From Motacilla alba alba (lineage: Eukaryota > Chordata > Aves > Passeriformes > Motacillidae), in assembly GCF_015832195.1 (NCBI RefSeq), contig NC_052033.1:2418001-2482000 (forward strand): a stretch of 64,000 nucleotides of DNA, read 5' to 3'. The first letter of the stretch is position 1. Every line of letters begins with the position of its first letter. The translations under genes were made by a program, and so were the position numbers. Positions 45,809 through 57,249 of this stretch are shown here, piece by piece. The notes under the pieces are model-generated. The model searched no databases. It saw only the letters and a program-made list of their open reading frames with translations, and was not told the DNA's origin.

Positions 45809-47439
45809 GAGAACAAGATGACAGCAAGGGACTCACTGCACAGGGTGGATGTGACATCAGCCCTGGCTGCAGGGTCCCTGCCCACAGGAATCAGCAGCTG
45901 AAAGGATCCATTGCAGGAGCCCCAGTGTTCTCTAACAGTGAGGAAATACTTCAGGAGTCAACAGATCCCTGACATTTTTAATGGTGCACGAAGGTTCTAT
46001 GGTTTTACATTTTGCTTTGGATACCAAAGGCTGATTTTTCTTTTTCCCTATTTATTCCAAGAAAAGCAGGCCTAACCCAGCTGGTCTGGTCAGGCGGGTG
46101 CTTCTCTGTGCCACCAAAAATACTGAAATGGAGACAAAAGCCAAAGCTACAATTTTGTGTGTAAAACAAAATTTAAATCTGGAGAGGACAACAAACAGCA
46201 ATTAGTATTGCTAATGAGAGCCTTTGTAAGTTTTTAAAACAACTATAATATATTTAAAATCTGTAAAGGAAAAAGAAATCTGGAGTGGGCTAAGAATGTC
46301 AGAACAGATGTTGTTCCTCCTCCCTTCAGAGAAAAGTTTTGCCAACCATTCTGAAATGAGATTTTGCTGAGCTCAGTGTAATTCTATGAAAAACTCCAGG
46401 TGAATTGAAACAACCTTTTCCCCTGGAAGCTGTTCCAACAGCTGAGCTCCCTGAAGGACCAGCTGTGGCTCTGGAGCCTGGCCACAGGCAGAGAGGCAGA
46501 GGGAAAGCACTTCTCTGCTCACAGCACCTGGGCCAGTCCTTGCAGGAACATTTTTCTCAGACCCACCTTGACACCCTTGAGTTTGGGGTCTTTTGGTTGG
46601 ATTTTTCGTTGGTTGTTTTTTTTCCCCTCCTGGCTTCCTGCCCTCAAACATAATTTTCATGTGCAGGATCAGTGGAAGGGACAGATCCTTCTCCTGGCTG
46701 CATTACAGGCAGAGGAACTCGGTCCATGCCTGGGGAACGAGATCGGGAGGCCAAGCCTGGCCTCCAGCAGCCCTGCAGGGATCCCCTGGTGTGCTGCGTC
46801 CTCTTCCTCCTCCACACAACCCCTCAGCTCCTTCCCACCCCCTTCTGGGACTGGACTCCCACGGAAAGAAGCAGAAGAGTCAACTGAGCCCCACCAGTGC
46901 CAGCAAGGAGGGTCTCAAAGAGCAAGAGCCCATAATAAACAATAATAAAGCCCATAATAAAGCTTTGCAGCCTCTGGCTTGCAACACAGAGGAAGAGGAG
47001 TAAGGATTCATCTAACAGAGAGAATTTAACTCCAAAGTGGAGTCTCAGCTCAATTCCACCTTCACCCTGCCAGGGAAGCTGCCCACAAACTGATTGTAGA
47101 GGGGGTGGATGGCCCTGGCTGCCTCCTTCCAAAGGCAGCTTATCCATCCTCCTGCCCAGGAGAGCTTTCTGCTGGAGGCCTGGAGCTGCTGCAGGTGTTT
47201 TCCTCCAGCCCAGCCAGATGTGGCTCAGAAAAACCAGATTTCAGCGTGCCCCGGGGGGTTCTGCTGCACGGCCCAGCCCCTGGCACGGGGGTCCTGCAGT
47301 CATTTCTGGTGCAGACAGCTCGGGCAGGTCTCTGTTGTCTTACTGATAATACTTGCATGATTTGAGTTTGAGCTGATAAAACAATCCACGGTTTTAAGCA
47401 CTCAGGACTGCCAGCAAATATAGGAAATAGGTAGGGCTT
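45809..47439. other. Intergenic with AT-rich part 46130-46290
   Basis: At 46198-46213, AGCAAT-TAGT-ATTGCT is a perfect 6-bp inverted repeat in an AT-rich, repeat-free stretch with TAAT cores. The rest is unique sequence with overlapping chance frames. Confidence 0.35.
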
Positions 47440-48389
47440 GTTTGCCAGAGCATTCAGCATTTGCTACAGAGGTTTCACTCCCTCTCCACCCAAGATACCC
47501 AGGAAGAAAAACACTGATAGCGAAGATTTAATCGTTCCCATGCTTAAAGACAATATGCTTTTTAATGCCGGGCAGTACCACCTTGGGAGGCATTTGAATG
47601 CCAATTACAGCTTTCATTCCGCAGCAGTGCCCCAAAACCCCCCTTTTCCCATCCCTGACGCAATGAGCCCATCAGAGCAGGGCCAGCCCTGAAATTCCCC
47701 CTTCTCCAGCGAGACCGGCCCCGATTGTCCTCCCAGACTTCTCTTGTGATGTTAAGGGCGATAGATAAAAATAACTCCGACTCCATTGTTCTGCTATTTA
47801 TACACTGAAAAGTCAACAGCAGAAAGGCGAGCGGCCCCGGGCTGCGGAGCCGATGACCCCGCTCCCGCTTGTCCTTGGAGGTGCCACGGGGGGAGCACCG
47901 CGGGGCAGAGGAAATCAGGCTGTCGGAAGATAAAAAGGGCTTTTCAAAAGCCCAAAGGGCAGCTCAGCCCGGGTAAAGAGCCCCATCGGGGCCATTGTGT
48001 TGCCGATGGCCAGCGAGCCCGTGACAAAGGCTGCGCTCAGGCTATGGGCTCCGGAGCACGGGGCGATGAATAGAAAACCTCCCTCCGCAAGAAACAGATG
48101 GGTCTGAATACAGATGCAAAGCGACCCTCATCCCAGGGCCATCAAAGGAAACCAGGCTCTCCAGACCGAAAGTCGGGCAGATAACAGGGCTTTTCAGGGA
48201 CGTAGAAACGGAATTTCCTCCTTGGCGTGCATTAGCCGCAGGAAACAAAACTCCTCTGCCAAATCTAGCTTTGCGAAAGGCCCCGATGGCCTAAGCAAGT
48301 TTGAAGTTGTCATTTTGGTAGGGAAACCGGATGGTTTCCGTGGGTTTAGTGAGGTAAAAGGGACGGGCATGGGGGCAAACCGGTGCGTG
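47440..48389. promoter_or_regulatory. CpG-bearing block with three AGATAA motifs
   Basis: Repeat-free sequence with more CpG than its surroundings (47700-48100). AGATAA words lie at 47763, 47928 and 48179, plus TATTTATACAC near 47800. A perfect hairpin GGAAACC-GGAT-GGTTTCC lies at 48322-48339. Open frames (95 and 119 aa) have no recognisable domain. The combination suggests a conserved regulatory element or an unrecognised non-coding first exon; neither is shown. Confidence 0.35.
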
Positions 48390-48517
48390 AAAAACATAAA
48401 AAAAACCCCAAATCCCACTTTTTATTTTCTAACTACTTATACATCTCCTTTATCCAAACTACTAATCTCATAACTTTCTTCAATTATTATTACAAAAACA
48501 CTCCAACAAAAATTTCA
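48390..48517 (+). repeat. 128-bp G-free tract (plus strand)
   Basis: No G occurs on the plus strand between A48390 and A48517, although the preceding 70 bases are G-rich. A further G-free stretch of about 50 bases is at 48547-48596. The sequence is not a simple repeat. Read on the minus strand it has AAAATAAAAAGTGGG and GGATAAAGGAG words that recall minus-oriented LTR or LINE debris, unproven. Confidence 0.8.
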
Positions 48518-49838
48518 GCTGTAACATTGACTTCTTTTAAGTTTTGTACTAAATAATCAATCTCTCATTCAACTACACTTCCTTCACCTTCACACTGTCA
48601 GTATCCAAATCCAAACTCAGAGGAGTTTTCTTCCACAGAAGAGTGTCCAGAGAGACAAAGTGACCAGCCAGGGACATTTGCGAGGTTCACTGGGGACAAC
48701 GCATCACCAACGTGAGAATTAGGCAGCAAAATTCTTTTTTCAAAACAGAAAATACGTTCAGCTAAAACAAACAGCGTTCAGAATGACGGGATGAGCTCTG
48801 TTCATTTACTTTGAAATTCTCCATTAACTATTGCACGCTAATTATCTCCCTTTCTGGGTTTGGGCTTTTATTTTTTTTTCTTTTTCACACTGGAAAATTT
48901 TGTTCATCTTAAAGCCAAATAAATGCCAAGAAAAACCTGCCACCCACTACATTTATGATCAAAATAACCATTTCTTTTGATAAGTTTCTGCAGTTACAGT
49001 GGCCCAGAGAAAATATATTCAGTGAAGATCACTCACGGCTGAATACTTTCCTCCCTTCTTCCCTCAAACCGGTGATGTCTTTTTTTTTTTATTCCCCTTG
49101 TATAAACAGGGTACTTTTTAATGGGGTAATTTGTACTACAAACTCCTGAAAACATGTTTTGATTTTATTTTGCTTTTTGTGATTCCTAAAGCCCTAGTTT
49201 TGAAACATACATAGATAAAAGTGCTTTGAGGATTTTATTTCTGTGCCTCCAGATTGCTCACTAGAGAGCCAAAAGTCACTCCTCGCCTCTCAATCAAGGC
49301 CCCAGCAAAATTTAGACCCTTGCAGAGATAATCAGTCTTGTCAGGTTACTCTAAAAGGCAGGAAGAGCTGGGCCAACATTCCCCAAAATGCTGACACTAC
49401 ACGCTCCAGATTCTGCAGACCTTTATGTAGGATTTAAACACAATTTTATCTGTAGAAGAGGGAAGTTTTACTCTATTTCTAAGCAAAGCAGAGCGGCATA
49501 AAGGAGCGATTTGTTGCTCTAAGAAGGTACCAACTGAAAAGGTGTGAAACTGAGTGATGTGGGCTGCGGCAGATCCTCTGCTCTCCTCCAGCCTGGCTGG
49601 GCTGGTGGCACTTTGTCACCCCGTTGTCACTTCACACCTCTCATCCCACCAGTCTTCATTTGCCCGCCTCACCCATCTGCTCCCTGCTGACACAGAGCAG
49701 GATGGATGGCACAGGCAGGGGCTGTCCTGGGCTGACTTTATGGTGCTCATATCCCCTTTATTCTGTTTAGCCCAGAAGTAAGTTTTGCATCTTTAAGAAC
49801 CATGCAATTTGTTTCCTGAAATCTTTTTCCCCAACTGT
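48518..49838. other. Intergenic, AT-rich; candidate conserved segments
   Basis: T-runs near 48871-48880 and 49080-49091. Unique AT-rich sequence at 48830-49240 with TTTATGATC and TTGATAAG words. GC rises after 49540. No gene recognised. Confidence 0.4.
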
Positions 49839-50254
49839 TGCATTCACATTTTCTGAACAATCCCTCCACCCAGGATATTTCTCCTGGGAAGCTGAGAGGC
49901 CTCAGAGAAAAGGGAAACAATTCTTATCTCATTTGCTTCTCCTGTGTTGTGCTCATGTGGAATGTGTTTGGGGATTGTTTACCCACAGGTGATTGTTCCA
50001 TTGCATTCTGCTGTGAGTTGTTTTCACTCTTTGGCCAATCAATACCAAGCTGTGTTGGGACTCTTTCCAGACTCACGAGTTTTCATTATTATCTTTTTAG
50101 CCTTCTGTAAGTATCCTTGCTGTATTCTTTAGTATGGTTTAGTATAGCATTCTTTAATATAATATAGTATCATAAAATAATAAATAAGCCTTCTGAGAAC
50201 CTGGAGTCAGATTCATCATTCCTTCCTTAGTTGGGGCATCCTGCAAATACAATA
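49839..50254 (+). mobile_element. Solo LTR, ERVL-like, plus strand
   Basis: Starts TGCATTCACATTTTC and passes GATATTTCTCCTGGGAAGCTGAG, GATTGTTTACCCACAGGTG, a GGCCAATC CCAAT-type box, a TATAGTAT-rich stretch, AATAAA at 50179-50184 and GCCTTCTGAGAACCTGGAGTC. It ends near CAAATACAATA. I recall this as a very common songbird LTR. The terminal CA has become TA or the end is a few bases further on; no target duplication is visible. Confidence 0.85.
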
Positions 50255-51239
50255 CTCAACCAGCTGGGGAGGGGCTGCTTGAATTCACTTTCCAGAGGAA
50301 ACCCCTTTAGAAGTTTTCCTCCCGAAATTGCCCTAAACCAGGACAGGGGCTCTCTGGCTGTGTTTTCTTCCTGCCATTTATTGAAGACATCTAATTTGGG
50401 GTCCTTGCCCAGTGCAAACAGCCACACAAAGCCACCCTGAGCTTCCAAAAGAGCAGGGTTCAGGGGAAACATTTCAGACCTGCATGGCTGAAACATCAGG
50501 ATTTCCAGCATGTGCCTGGATGGTGCTGTTGGATCACTATTTCCATGGCTAAGCTCTGGATTTTGGCTGCCTCCACTTGGAGTCATCCCAGGAGAAGATG
50601 GGTTTTGGGAGTGCAGAGCAGCTACCACCCCACTGATGGGAACACTGTGGGGTCCTGCAGCCCAGGCCACCAGTGTCCCAGCTGGAGGAGCCCCCAGCAG
50701 TCTGATCTTTGTGCTGGGCACTGGTCCTGCCCAGCAAACAGAAATGAGGAGAGGTCTGGGTCTCATGGCAGGCCCAAGGGATCAAGGGTGAAAGCAGCTG
50801 AGCTGAGGGAAATCAACCATTAATGGCCCCAAACACCAGAAACTTCCACCCTCTGTGGGTAACCCAAAACTAGAGACCCAAAATGGACGTGAAGAGGCAG
50901 GAATAAGGGTTTAAATCTGAAAAAACACAATTCCTGTGGACACCCCAATTCTGTCACTAAGCACCTCAAATTTTGACAAGCTTTTAACTTCACTTCCTGT
51001 GGACATCCTCCATAGGAATAACCAAACCACATTAAAGAAAAATCTTCCTTGGATAGCCTTAAAATGTGTTTTTTTCCTTGTTCCCCCAGGCGTCCCTTCA
51101 GCTCTGTCATGCCCCAACCATAATCCATTGCATGTGGCCTTTGGAAAAGTTAATCCCAAAACACTAATGGGCTCCTGGAAACACAAAATGCAGTACCTGA
51201 ACCTTGGTGGAAATTATGTAACTTTTCTAACTAATGTTT
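50255..51239. other. Intergenic; nothing recognised
   Basis: Unique sequence with overlapping frames on both strands, none supported. Confidence 0.45.
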
Positions 51240-51751
51240 AATTAGTTGTTTTAATTAATTGTGGGCACTGCCCACCTTAAGCCAGTGCTAGTGAAGTTCC
51301 TTCACGGGTCCTTATTGTTATTTTGATGATTAAATCACCAAAATCTTATTTTTGCTAAAACTAACACTGACAAGCTTTGGTGAGTTGAAGATTGAACATC
51401 CGAGATCTTAAATTTATGGTGCTTCAAGGACATTGGAATAACCAGAAGATACAGAGATGATGAAGGCCTGGAAAGTTGCAGACTCCCCATCAGAGAAAAA
51501 GGTGATAAAACCACAAAAGAATGTGGAGCAAAGTAGCAGGAAGAGTGAGAAATCAATAGCCTGTAGAAGATAAAACACTAATTAATGAAGGTAATTATGT
51601 AACTTAGAACCAGTGAACATTAATTTCTCTGTTTGTTAAAAATGTACAAATGAGTAAAAAGTTTTGTGTCACCATCTGTGTGGAGGGCAGAACTTTGTCA
51701 GCTACACACACCCCTCTTGGCCAAGAATACAGCAGTGCCCTACTCTCTAAC
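51240..51751 (+). mobile_element. Diverged solo LTR, plus strand
   Basis: The 3' half parallels the LTR at 57250-57733: AGAACCAGTGAACA for GGACCAATGAACA, GTTTGTTAAAAATG, GGCCAAGAATACAGCAGTGCC for the AATAAAGCAATGCC polyadenylation region, and CTCTCTAACA at the end. The 5' boundary is uncertain. The polyadenylation hexamer is degraded to AATACA. Confidence 0.6.
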
Positions 51752-54293
51752 ACCAAAAAGATGGTTTAGGGGGTTTTATTTATCCCAAAGATTTTGAAGG
51801 ATTTGGGTAACAACCTCAGCCTGCCATTCATCTCACCTAAAATCTGATATCCACCATGAAAGGTGACACTGGAGCTGGACCTGGGGCTCCTAACTAGAGG
51901 GAAGAGGAGAAGTAACTGGACAAACCATAAAGCAAAAGGCTGTAAAAACCCATCCCAACTGACCCCAGTACTTCTCAAAGCCCAAAATGGGTCTTTCCCC
52001 CTTATTAGGCACCCATCTGGGTCCCCCAGCTCTAATTAAGCATCTGCTCTGCAGGAAGCTAACAAGTTCTTGTGCTGATAATCCCGACCAGCTTGGCAGC
52101 ATTATTTATAACGCAGCCAGGGCGAGCCCTGCTCTGGCCCAGTCACTCCGTTGTCAGAGTGAGATGTAGCTCCAGCATTATTTTAGCAGACATATAAAAT
52201 ATAATCCAATTACATGGCAGATACGTGGAATTCCCAGCGATTTCAGAGCACGCTGCTTTATTCAGGAGGGGGGAAAAGATTTAAAGAGACAGGTTGTCAC
52301 TGGGCATCAAAGGATTTGGGATGATATTTAGGATAACAGTTTATAGACATGGAGCAAATCCTATTATAATGCCACATGGCCATCAGGCTGTCACAGTGGC
52401 TGGCACAGTGCGTGTCTGGGCAAAGATGCCAGCCAGGAGCGTGGTCACCTCAGAGGTGTGTGCTGTGTCCAGTGGGAACTGGCAGGCTCAGCTCTGTGGT
52501 GTCCTCCCTGCCAGCTGGACACAGGGCTATGGAGCACCCTGAGCCTAAAAAGGGTGAATTTGGGTTTACCCTGCAATCCCCCAAGCACAGGGTGTGGAAA
52601 GAATGGAGCCAGGGGAGTGAAAATGGGCATTCACCAGAGCTCGGGGTCTGTGACCACGGACAAGACCACAGCAACAGCCCTGATGTCTCAGCTTGGTCCA
52701 GAGCTTTCTTTCCAAGGGGCTGAGTCAAATCCTGTGGACAAGGAGCCTCTCCATGGCTTCACCCAACTTCTGTTTGGGCCTGGCAGCCATGGGAGAAGTG
52801 GAGAGGAGAGCTGGGAACTCAGAGAAGCACTCAGAGCACAAGCACAGTTTAGGGCTTTTTAGCACATGACTCATGATCAACACAACTCCAAGGCCTGTGA
52901 AAGCACAAAAGCTGACTCCTCACCCAGATATCAGGGCAAGTGCCACAGGGATGAGCTCAGAAAACAGCCTGGATGGCTGGACATGCCACACCCATGTGTG
53001 TCAGCCCCAGGAGCTGCTGGGGACAGTGCAAAATGCTGTCCAGCATCCAGCAGAGCTGCTGTGGCTGAGCAGGGACCCTCTGCTGCACCCAAGGTGCTGG
53101 GGGGAACATGAACCATCTCCACCACCCCCTCAGCCTGCAGTCAAGCAACACCAAGGAAAGCCATTCCTGTCCCCCTTTGCTTTTTTCTCTTTGTTTGCTC
53201 TGTCCCCTCAGCTGCACTCACAGGTTTCTGGCTCTCCTGTTGACTGTGTCCCTCCTCAGCAGTTCTGATCTCTGCTCACCATCCACCCCTCACACCTGTA
53301 TTTTGGGCCCCTGAAACTCAGCAGCACCTGGAACCCTGCCATGGTGTCACCCATGTCCCCTGCAAGGTGATGCTCACCGAGATGTCACCCCACTGTGGTG
53401 GACAAGGATTAAAGGAATAATAAAAATCAATTTGCTGAGCAGGAGATGCTTTCCTTTGTGTGCAATCCCTAGGGAGCTGGGAGGACTAGCAGCAGGAATA
53501 CAGACAGTCCTGGATAGTTTATAAACCAGAGGAGATTCATTAGTGCCTGAAACATCCAGCACAAGCAGAGCCCCAGCCTTGCTGCTGCCAGAGGATGTCT
53601 GTGACTTACAGGAGTGACAAGGGCTTTTTTTTCTTTCCTTTTTTAAAATACATGTTAATTCAGCTGGTGCAGCGACAGGAACACCCACAGCATCCTTCCC
53701 TGGGGAAGTCCTGGCAGCATTTCCCACCTCCTAACCCAGTCTCTCCTGAGGAGATCCACAAAAGCAGACAGAACCCCATGCCCAGGTCACACAGACCCCA
53801 AGCTCCAGAGGATTTTGGGGCCCTGCAGGGCCGTGCTGGGGCGAAGGAGGTGCAGTGATGTGGCAGCAAGGAGCAGCTCCAGCAGCAGGGACAGGGACGT
53901 CCCTGCAGCTGCCAGATGGGTGCAATAAAAGGCTCATTAATGGGGATCGTTGGACCTCAATTTCAGAATGCTGGATGAAACCTCCTCAGTAAGTATCATT
54001 ATTATGGCACTCTCAATCAAGTCAAGCAGCTTTATGACAAAATCAAAAGTTGTGATCCAAGCAGCAGAGGGATGGGGGAAGCAGCCTATTTATTTTGCTT
54101 TGGGTTCACAGCAAGGACCCAGCAGCTGCCAGGACACAAGAATGATGGCCACATCCCCCCGGCAGCTGGGGACAGCTTTAAATGTCATCACAGCCCTCTG
54201 CCCTCTCAACCCCAGACCTCTCCAGGTCCACAGTGGGATTATGCAGATACCTCTGTGCTGTTCTGTGGCTCAAAAACAAGAGGGAAAAAGCTC
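51752..54293. other. Intergenic; candidate conserved stretch 52040-52270
   Basis: The segment 52040-52270 is repeat-free with GCATTATTTATAAC, ATTATTTTAGC and CATATAAAATATAATCC words. The rest is unique GC-rich sequence with overlapping frames. No gene recognised. Confidence 0.35.
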
Positions 54294-54660
54294 ATAGAAT
54301 CATTAAAGTTGGACTAGATCTCTAAAATCATCACTCCCAACTGTTAACTTAGCACTGCCAAGTCTGTCTCTAAGCACCACATTGACACATCTTTTAAATC
54401 CCTCCAGGGATGGGGACTCCACCACTTGCCTGGGCAGCCTGTGCCAGGGCCAGACCACCCTTTCTGTGAATAAATTTTTTGCTCTAACCAACCTCATCCT
54501 GCCCTCGTAATTTCCTTTCACCCTGTCCCTTTCCATTGGAGAAGAGATCAACCTACACTTGTCTACAGCCTCCTGTCAGGGAGTTGTCAAAGTGAGAAGA
54601 TCCCCCCAGAACCTCTTTTTCTCCAGGCTGAGCCCCCTCAGCTCCCTCAGAGGCCAAACC
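54294..54660 (-). mobile_element. CR1 LINE 3' end, minus strand
   Basis: Reverse complement of a CR1 tail: CATAGAATCATTAAAGTTGG (octamer end, at the left), CCTCCAGGGATGGGGACTCC, CTGGGCAGCCTGTGCCAGGG, TTCTTTTTCTCCAGGCTGAG-like words and GCTCCCTCAG at the right. It is the only minus-strand CR1 in the window and belongs to a different subfamily from the 4.8/45.3-kb pair. Confidence 0.92.
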
Positions 54661-55364
54661 CAGCCAGACCCATGCAGGGGAGTGAACAGCAACACCCCAG
54701 CCACCTGCTGGGATCTTCCTACAGAGCACTTCATGCTGCATCTACTCCCTAAAACTTCTTCCAGATACCTTTTCCCATCAAAACCCTTTTCACTGATTTA
54801 CACTGCCCTGTCTCCCTAAATTTCTGCCACTTTTCTTGTTCCACATGTGGAACTGAACTGCAGAGTTGAGATGACACCAGCGAGAGCTGGTGCTTGCAGC
54901 AGGACCTCCCAGTCCTCGTCCCAGTCCCAGCCACTCGTTCCTTGGCTGAAGTCTGATCTCCCTGCTTCTCCTTGGTGTGAAAGGCACCTCCAAAATAAGA
55001 AGGAGCAGGATGGGTGATCCAGGCTGGTGGAGAGGGGGTAACTCAGCCAGTCTGGTGACCTGCTGGGACGGCAAAATTCACTGTGCATCATGGCTGTGGG
55101 CAACCAACACCACACGGCACAGGAGCACCCCTGGGTTTTGGGAATGACTTGTGGAGGCCTGTGAGCCTACCTGGGAAAGGGCACTAGGAATTCCCTGCAG
55201 AGATTCACCGCAGGCTGCAGGCACCCCTCAGGGGGTGAGGAAAGCGCTTCCCCCACGGTGCTCTGCAGCCCTGTGTCAATCCATCCCAGTTCTGTGCTCC
55301 CCATTGTCCTTCCCCTCCCTTTCACCCTATATGTTGATATTCCAGCAACTTCTCCCTTCCCTGT
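54661..55364. other. Intergenic, possibly upstream part of an LTR
   Basis: Unique sequence. The part 55140-55364 may belong to the U3 of the promoter-like element that follows, but I see no TG terminus I trust. Confidence 0.35.
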
Positions 55365-55560
55365 CACCCCATTGGTCTGTGAAACCCCGCCCATCCACCC
55401 TGGCACTCCCGATTGGCTGCTGTCCTGTGCACCGCCCCTGAGCCCTCAGGCCATTGGCTGCCTGATGCTCTGCTCCGCCCCCTCTCCCTGGATTTATACC
55501 CTGGACCCTGCTTTGCCTCAGCCTTTGGTTCCTGGATCCCTTCAGTGGGGAGTGACATGT
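55365..55560 (+). promoter_or_regulatory. Phased CCAAT/GC-box array with TATA box
   Basis: Inverted CCAAT boxes (ATTGG) lie at 55371, 55412 and 55453, exactly 41 bp apart, and TTTATA lies at 55493, 40 bp after the last. A GC box (CCGCCC) follows each CCAAT (about 55387, 55432, 55475). This is a full core-promoter layout pointing to initiation near 55520. CCAAT is the NF-Y site and CCGCCC an Sp-family site (known biology). The most likely host is the U3 of an endogenous retroviral LTR whose 3' part is masked by the following tandem repeat. A host gene promoter is the alternative. Confidence 0.65.
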
Positions 55561-55607
55561 GTTGGAATTCCATGCCTGGACCCTCCTGTGCCTTCTCTGC
55601 TGAGCTG

Positions 55608-56132
55608 CTCTGCGTGTGTGTCTGTCTGTCTGCACGCACATGCCCTGGTGTGTCTGTGTGCGTTGTGGTGTGGCTGTCTTTATGTGTGTGTGTCTGTCTG
55701 TCTGTCTGTCTCCTGGTGTGTTTGTCTGTGTGTGTCTGTCTGTCCTGGTGTGGCTGTCTTTATGTGTGTGTGTGTGTTTGTCTGTGGGTCTGTCTGTCTG
55801 TCTGTTTTCTGGCATGTTTGTCTGTCTGTGTGTGTGTCCGTATGTCCTGGTGTGGCTGTCTTTCTGTCTGTCTGTGTGTGTCCGTCTCTTGGTGTGTCCG
55901 TATGTCTGGTGTGGCTGTTCTGATGTGTGTGTGTCCTGGTGTGGCTGGCTGGCTGGCTGTCTGTCTGTGTGTGTGTGGCTGGCTGTCTGTTTCTGTCTGT
56001 CTCTGTGTGTGTCCTGGTGTATATGTCTGTGTGTGTGTCTGTCTGTCTCTGTGTGTGTCCTGGGGTGTTTGTCTGTCTCTGTGTGTGGGTCCTGGTGTGT
56101 GTGTGTCTATCTGTCTGTCTGTGTGTGCTGGT
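55608..56132 (+). repeat. TGTC/TG-rich microsatellite with minisatellite order
   Basis: About 525 bp of TGTC and TG repeats, interrupted by a recurrent CCTGGTGTGGCTGTC block (55664, 55747, 55846, 55907, 55937) spaced 30-100 bp. The plus strand encodes Cys/Val/Leu/Ser-rich frames and the minus strand Thr/Gln/His/Arg/Asp-rich frames of 150-250 aa. All are products of the repeat. Confidence 0.95.
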
Positions 56133-57249
56133 GCTCTTGTGGCTCCCTCCCATTGGCACAAGACCCTCTGAGGGACGATTGCCTCCACCGACCCTGCTGT
56201 CACCTCCACCTGAGGCAGAGCTGAGCTGTGGGGCTGCAGAGCAGACTGGCAGGGAGGGAAGGAGATCAGAAGATCACTCTCTGAAGAGTTAGGATCCTAA
56301 TCTGCCTTAAGCTGCTCAGCACTGCCACGGGCCCTCCTGAGGCAGCAGCTCCTCTCATCCCGTCCACAAAGACAAGCAGATGAGGCAGAGCAAGGCAGAG
56401 CCTGGCATGGGGCTCACAGCCACAAAACAGAGCCTGGCAGAGTAAAGATCAACATCAATTAGAGTTTAGCCTTCGTTATGTAGTTTGCTGTCGCCTTGGC
56501 TCATTAAAAGCCAGCTGCAGGTAGGAGGAAGCATCAGAGGGATTATCCAAAGCAGCTGTGTGAGGAGATCTGATCTCTCTCAGCAGCAGCAGCAGCAAGA
56601 GCCAGAGTCTCTTTCTGCTCCTTGGGAAAGCTGCCCAGTGAGGACAGGGTGCTCCTGCTGCCCCTGCAGCATCACCTGGAGCAGGAGCAGCCACAGCCTC
56701 TTCCCAAATGTGCTTCTCTTCTATTTGATGGCATTTGTGGCACCCAGGAGATAGCACAGCCCAGAGCAAGGCTGAGCCCTGGGCTTTTGAAAATCCCAAG
56801 GCTTGGGCACACAAGGGAAAAGTGAGTCTGGCCTCAGCCTCTGGCTGAGCACCCTGAGGCTGCCAAAGGCATTCTGGTTAGGAGTGAGGATGGTATTTCC
56901 ACACTGGTGCCCCAGGAGGCCACACTGGACATCCTTGCCCAGTGGACAGTGACACTGTGGGGGTTTTGGGTTTCCTCCAGGGCACTTTGACCCCAGCCAG
57001 ATTCCAGCACACACCACGTGTTCCCCTCACCTCTCACTGCAGAAATTTGGCACTGGGCAGGAGAGGAACATCTATAACCTTGGCCAGAGGGGATGACAAG
57101 GGACAGTTCTGTGTGCTCCTCTCACAGGGAGTGGCCAATTTGGAGGTTCAGAGCTGTAAAACTCCCATGACCTTTCCCTTCATTACTTCTTCTACCTGGG
57201 AGCAGTCTCCTGCTGTTGGAAAACACACCCGTTTAAAAATTTTTGTGTA
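56133..57249. other. Intergenic; short (CAG)n at 56579-56596
   Basis: Unique sequence. A short CAG run has about 5 repeats. No gene supported. Confidence 0.45.

Noticed and set aside
55258..56292. Cys/Val-rich and Thr/Gln/Arg-rich frames at the TGTC array, superficially like a cysteine-rich or coiled protein
   Set aside because: Composition is dictated by TGT/GTC/CTG codons of the tandem repeat and appears in several frames on both strands.
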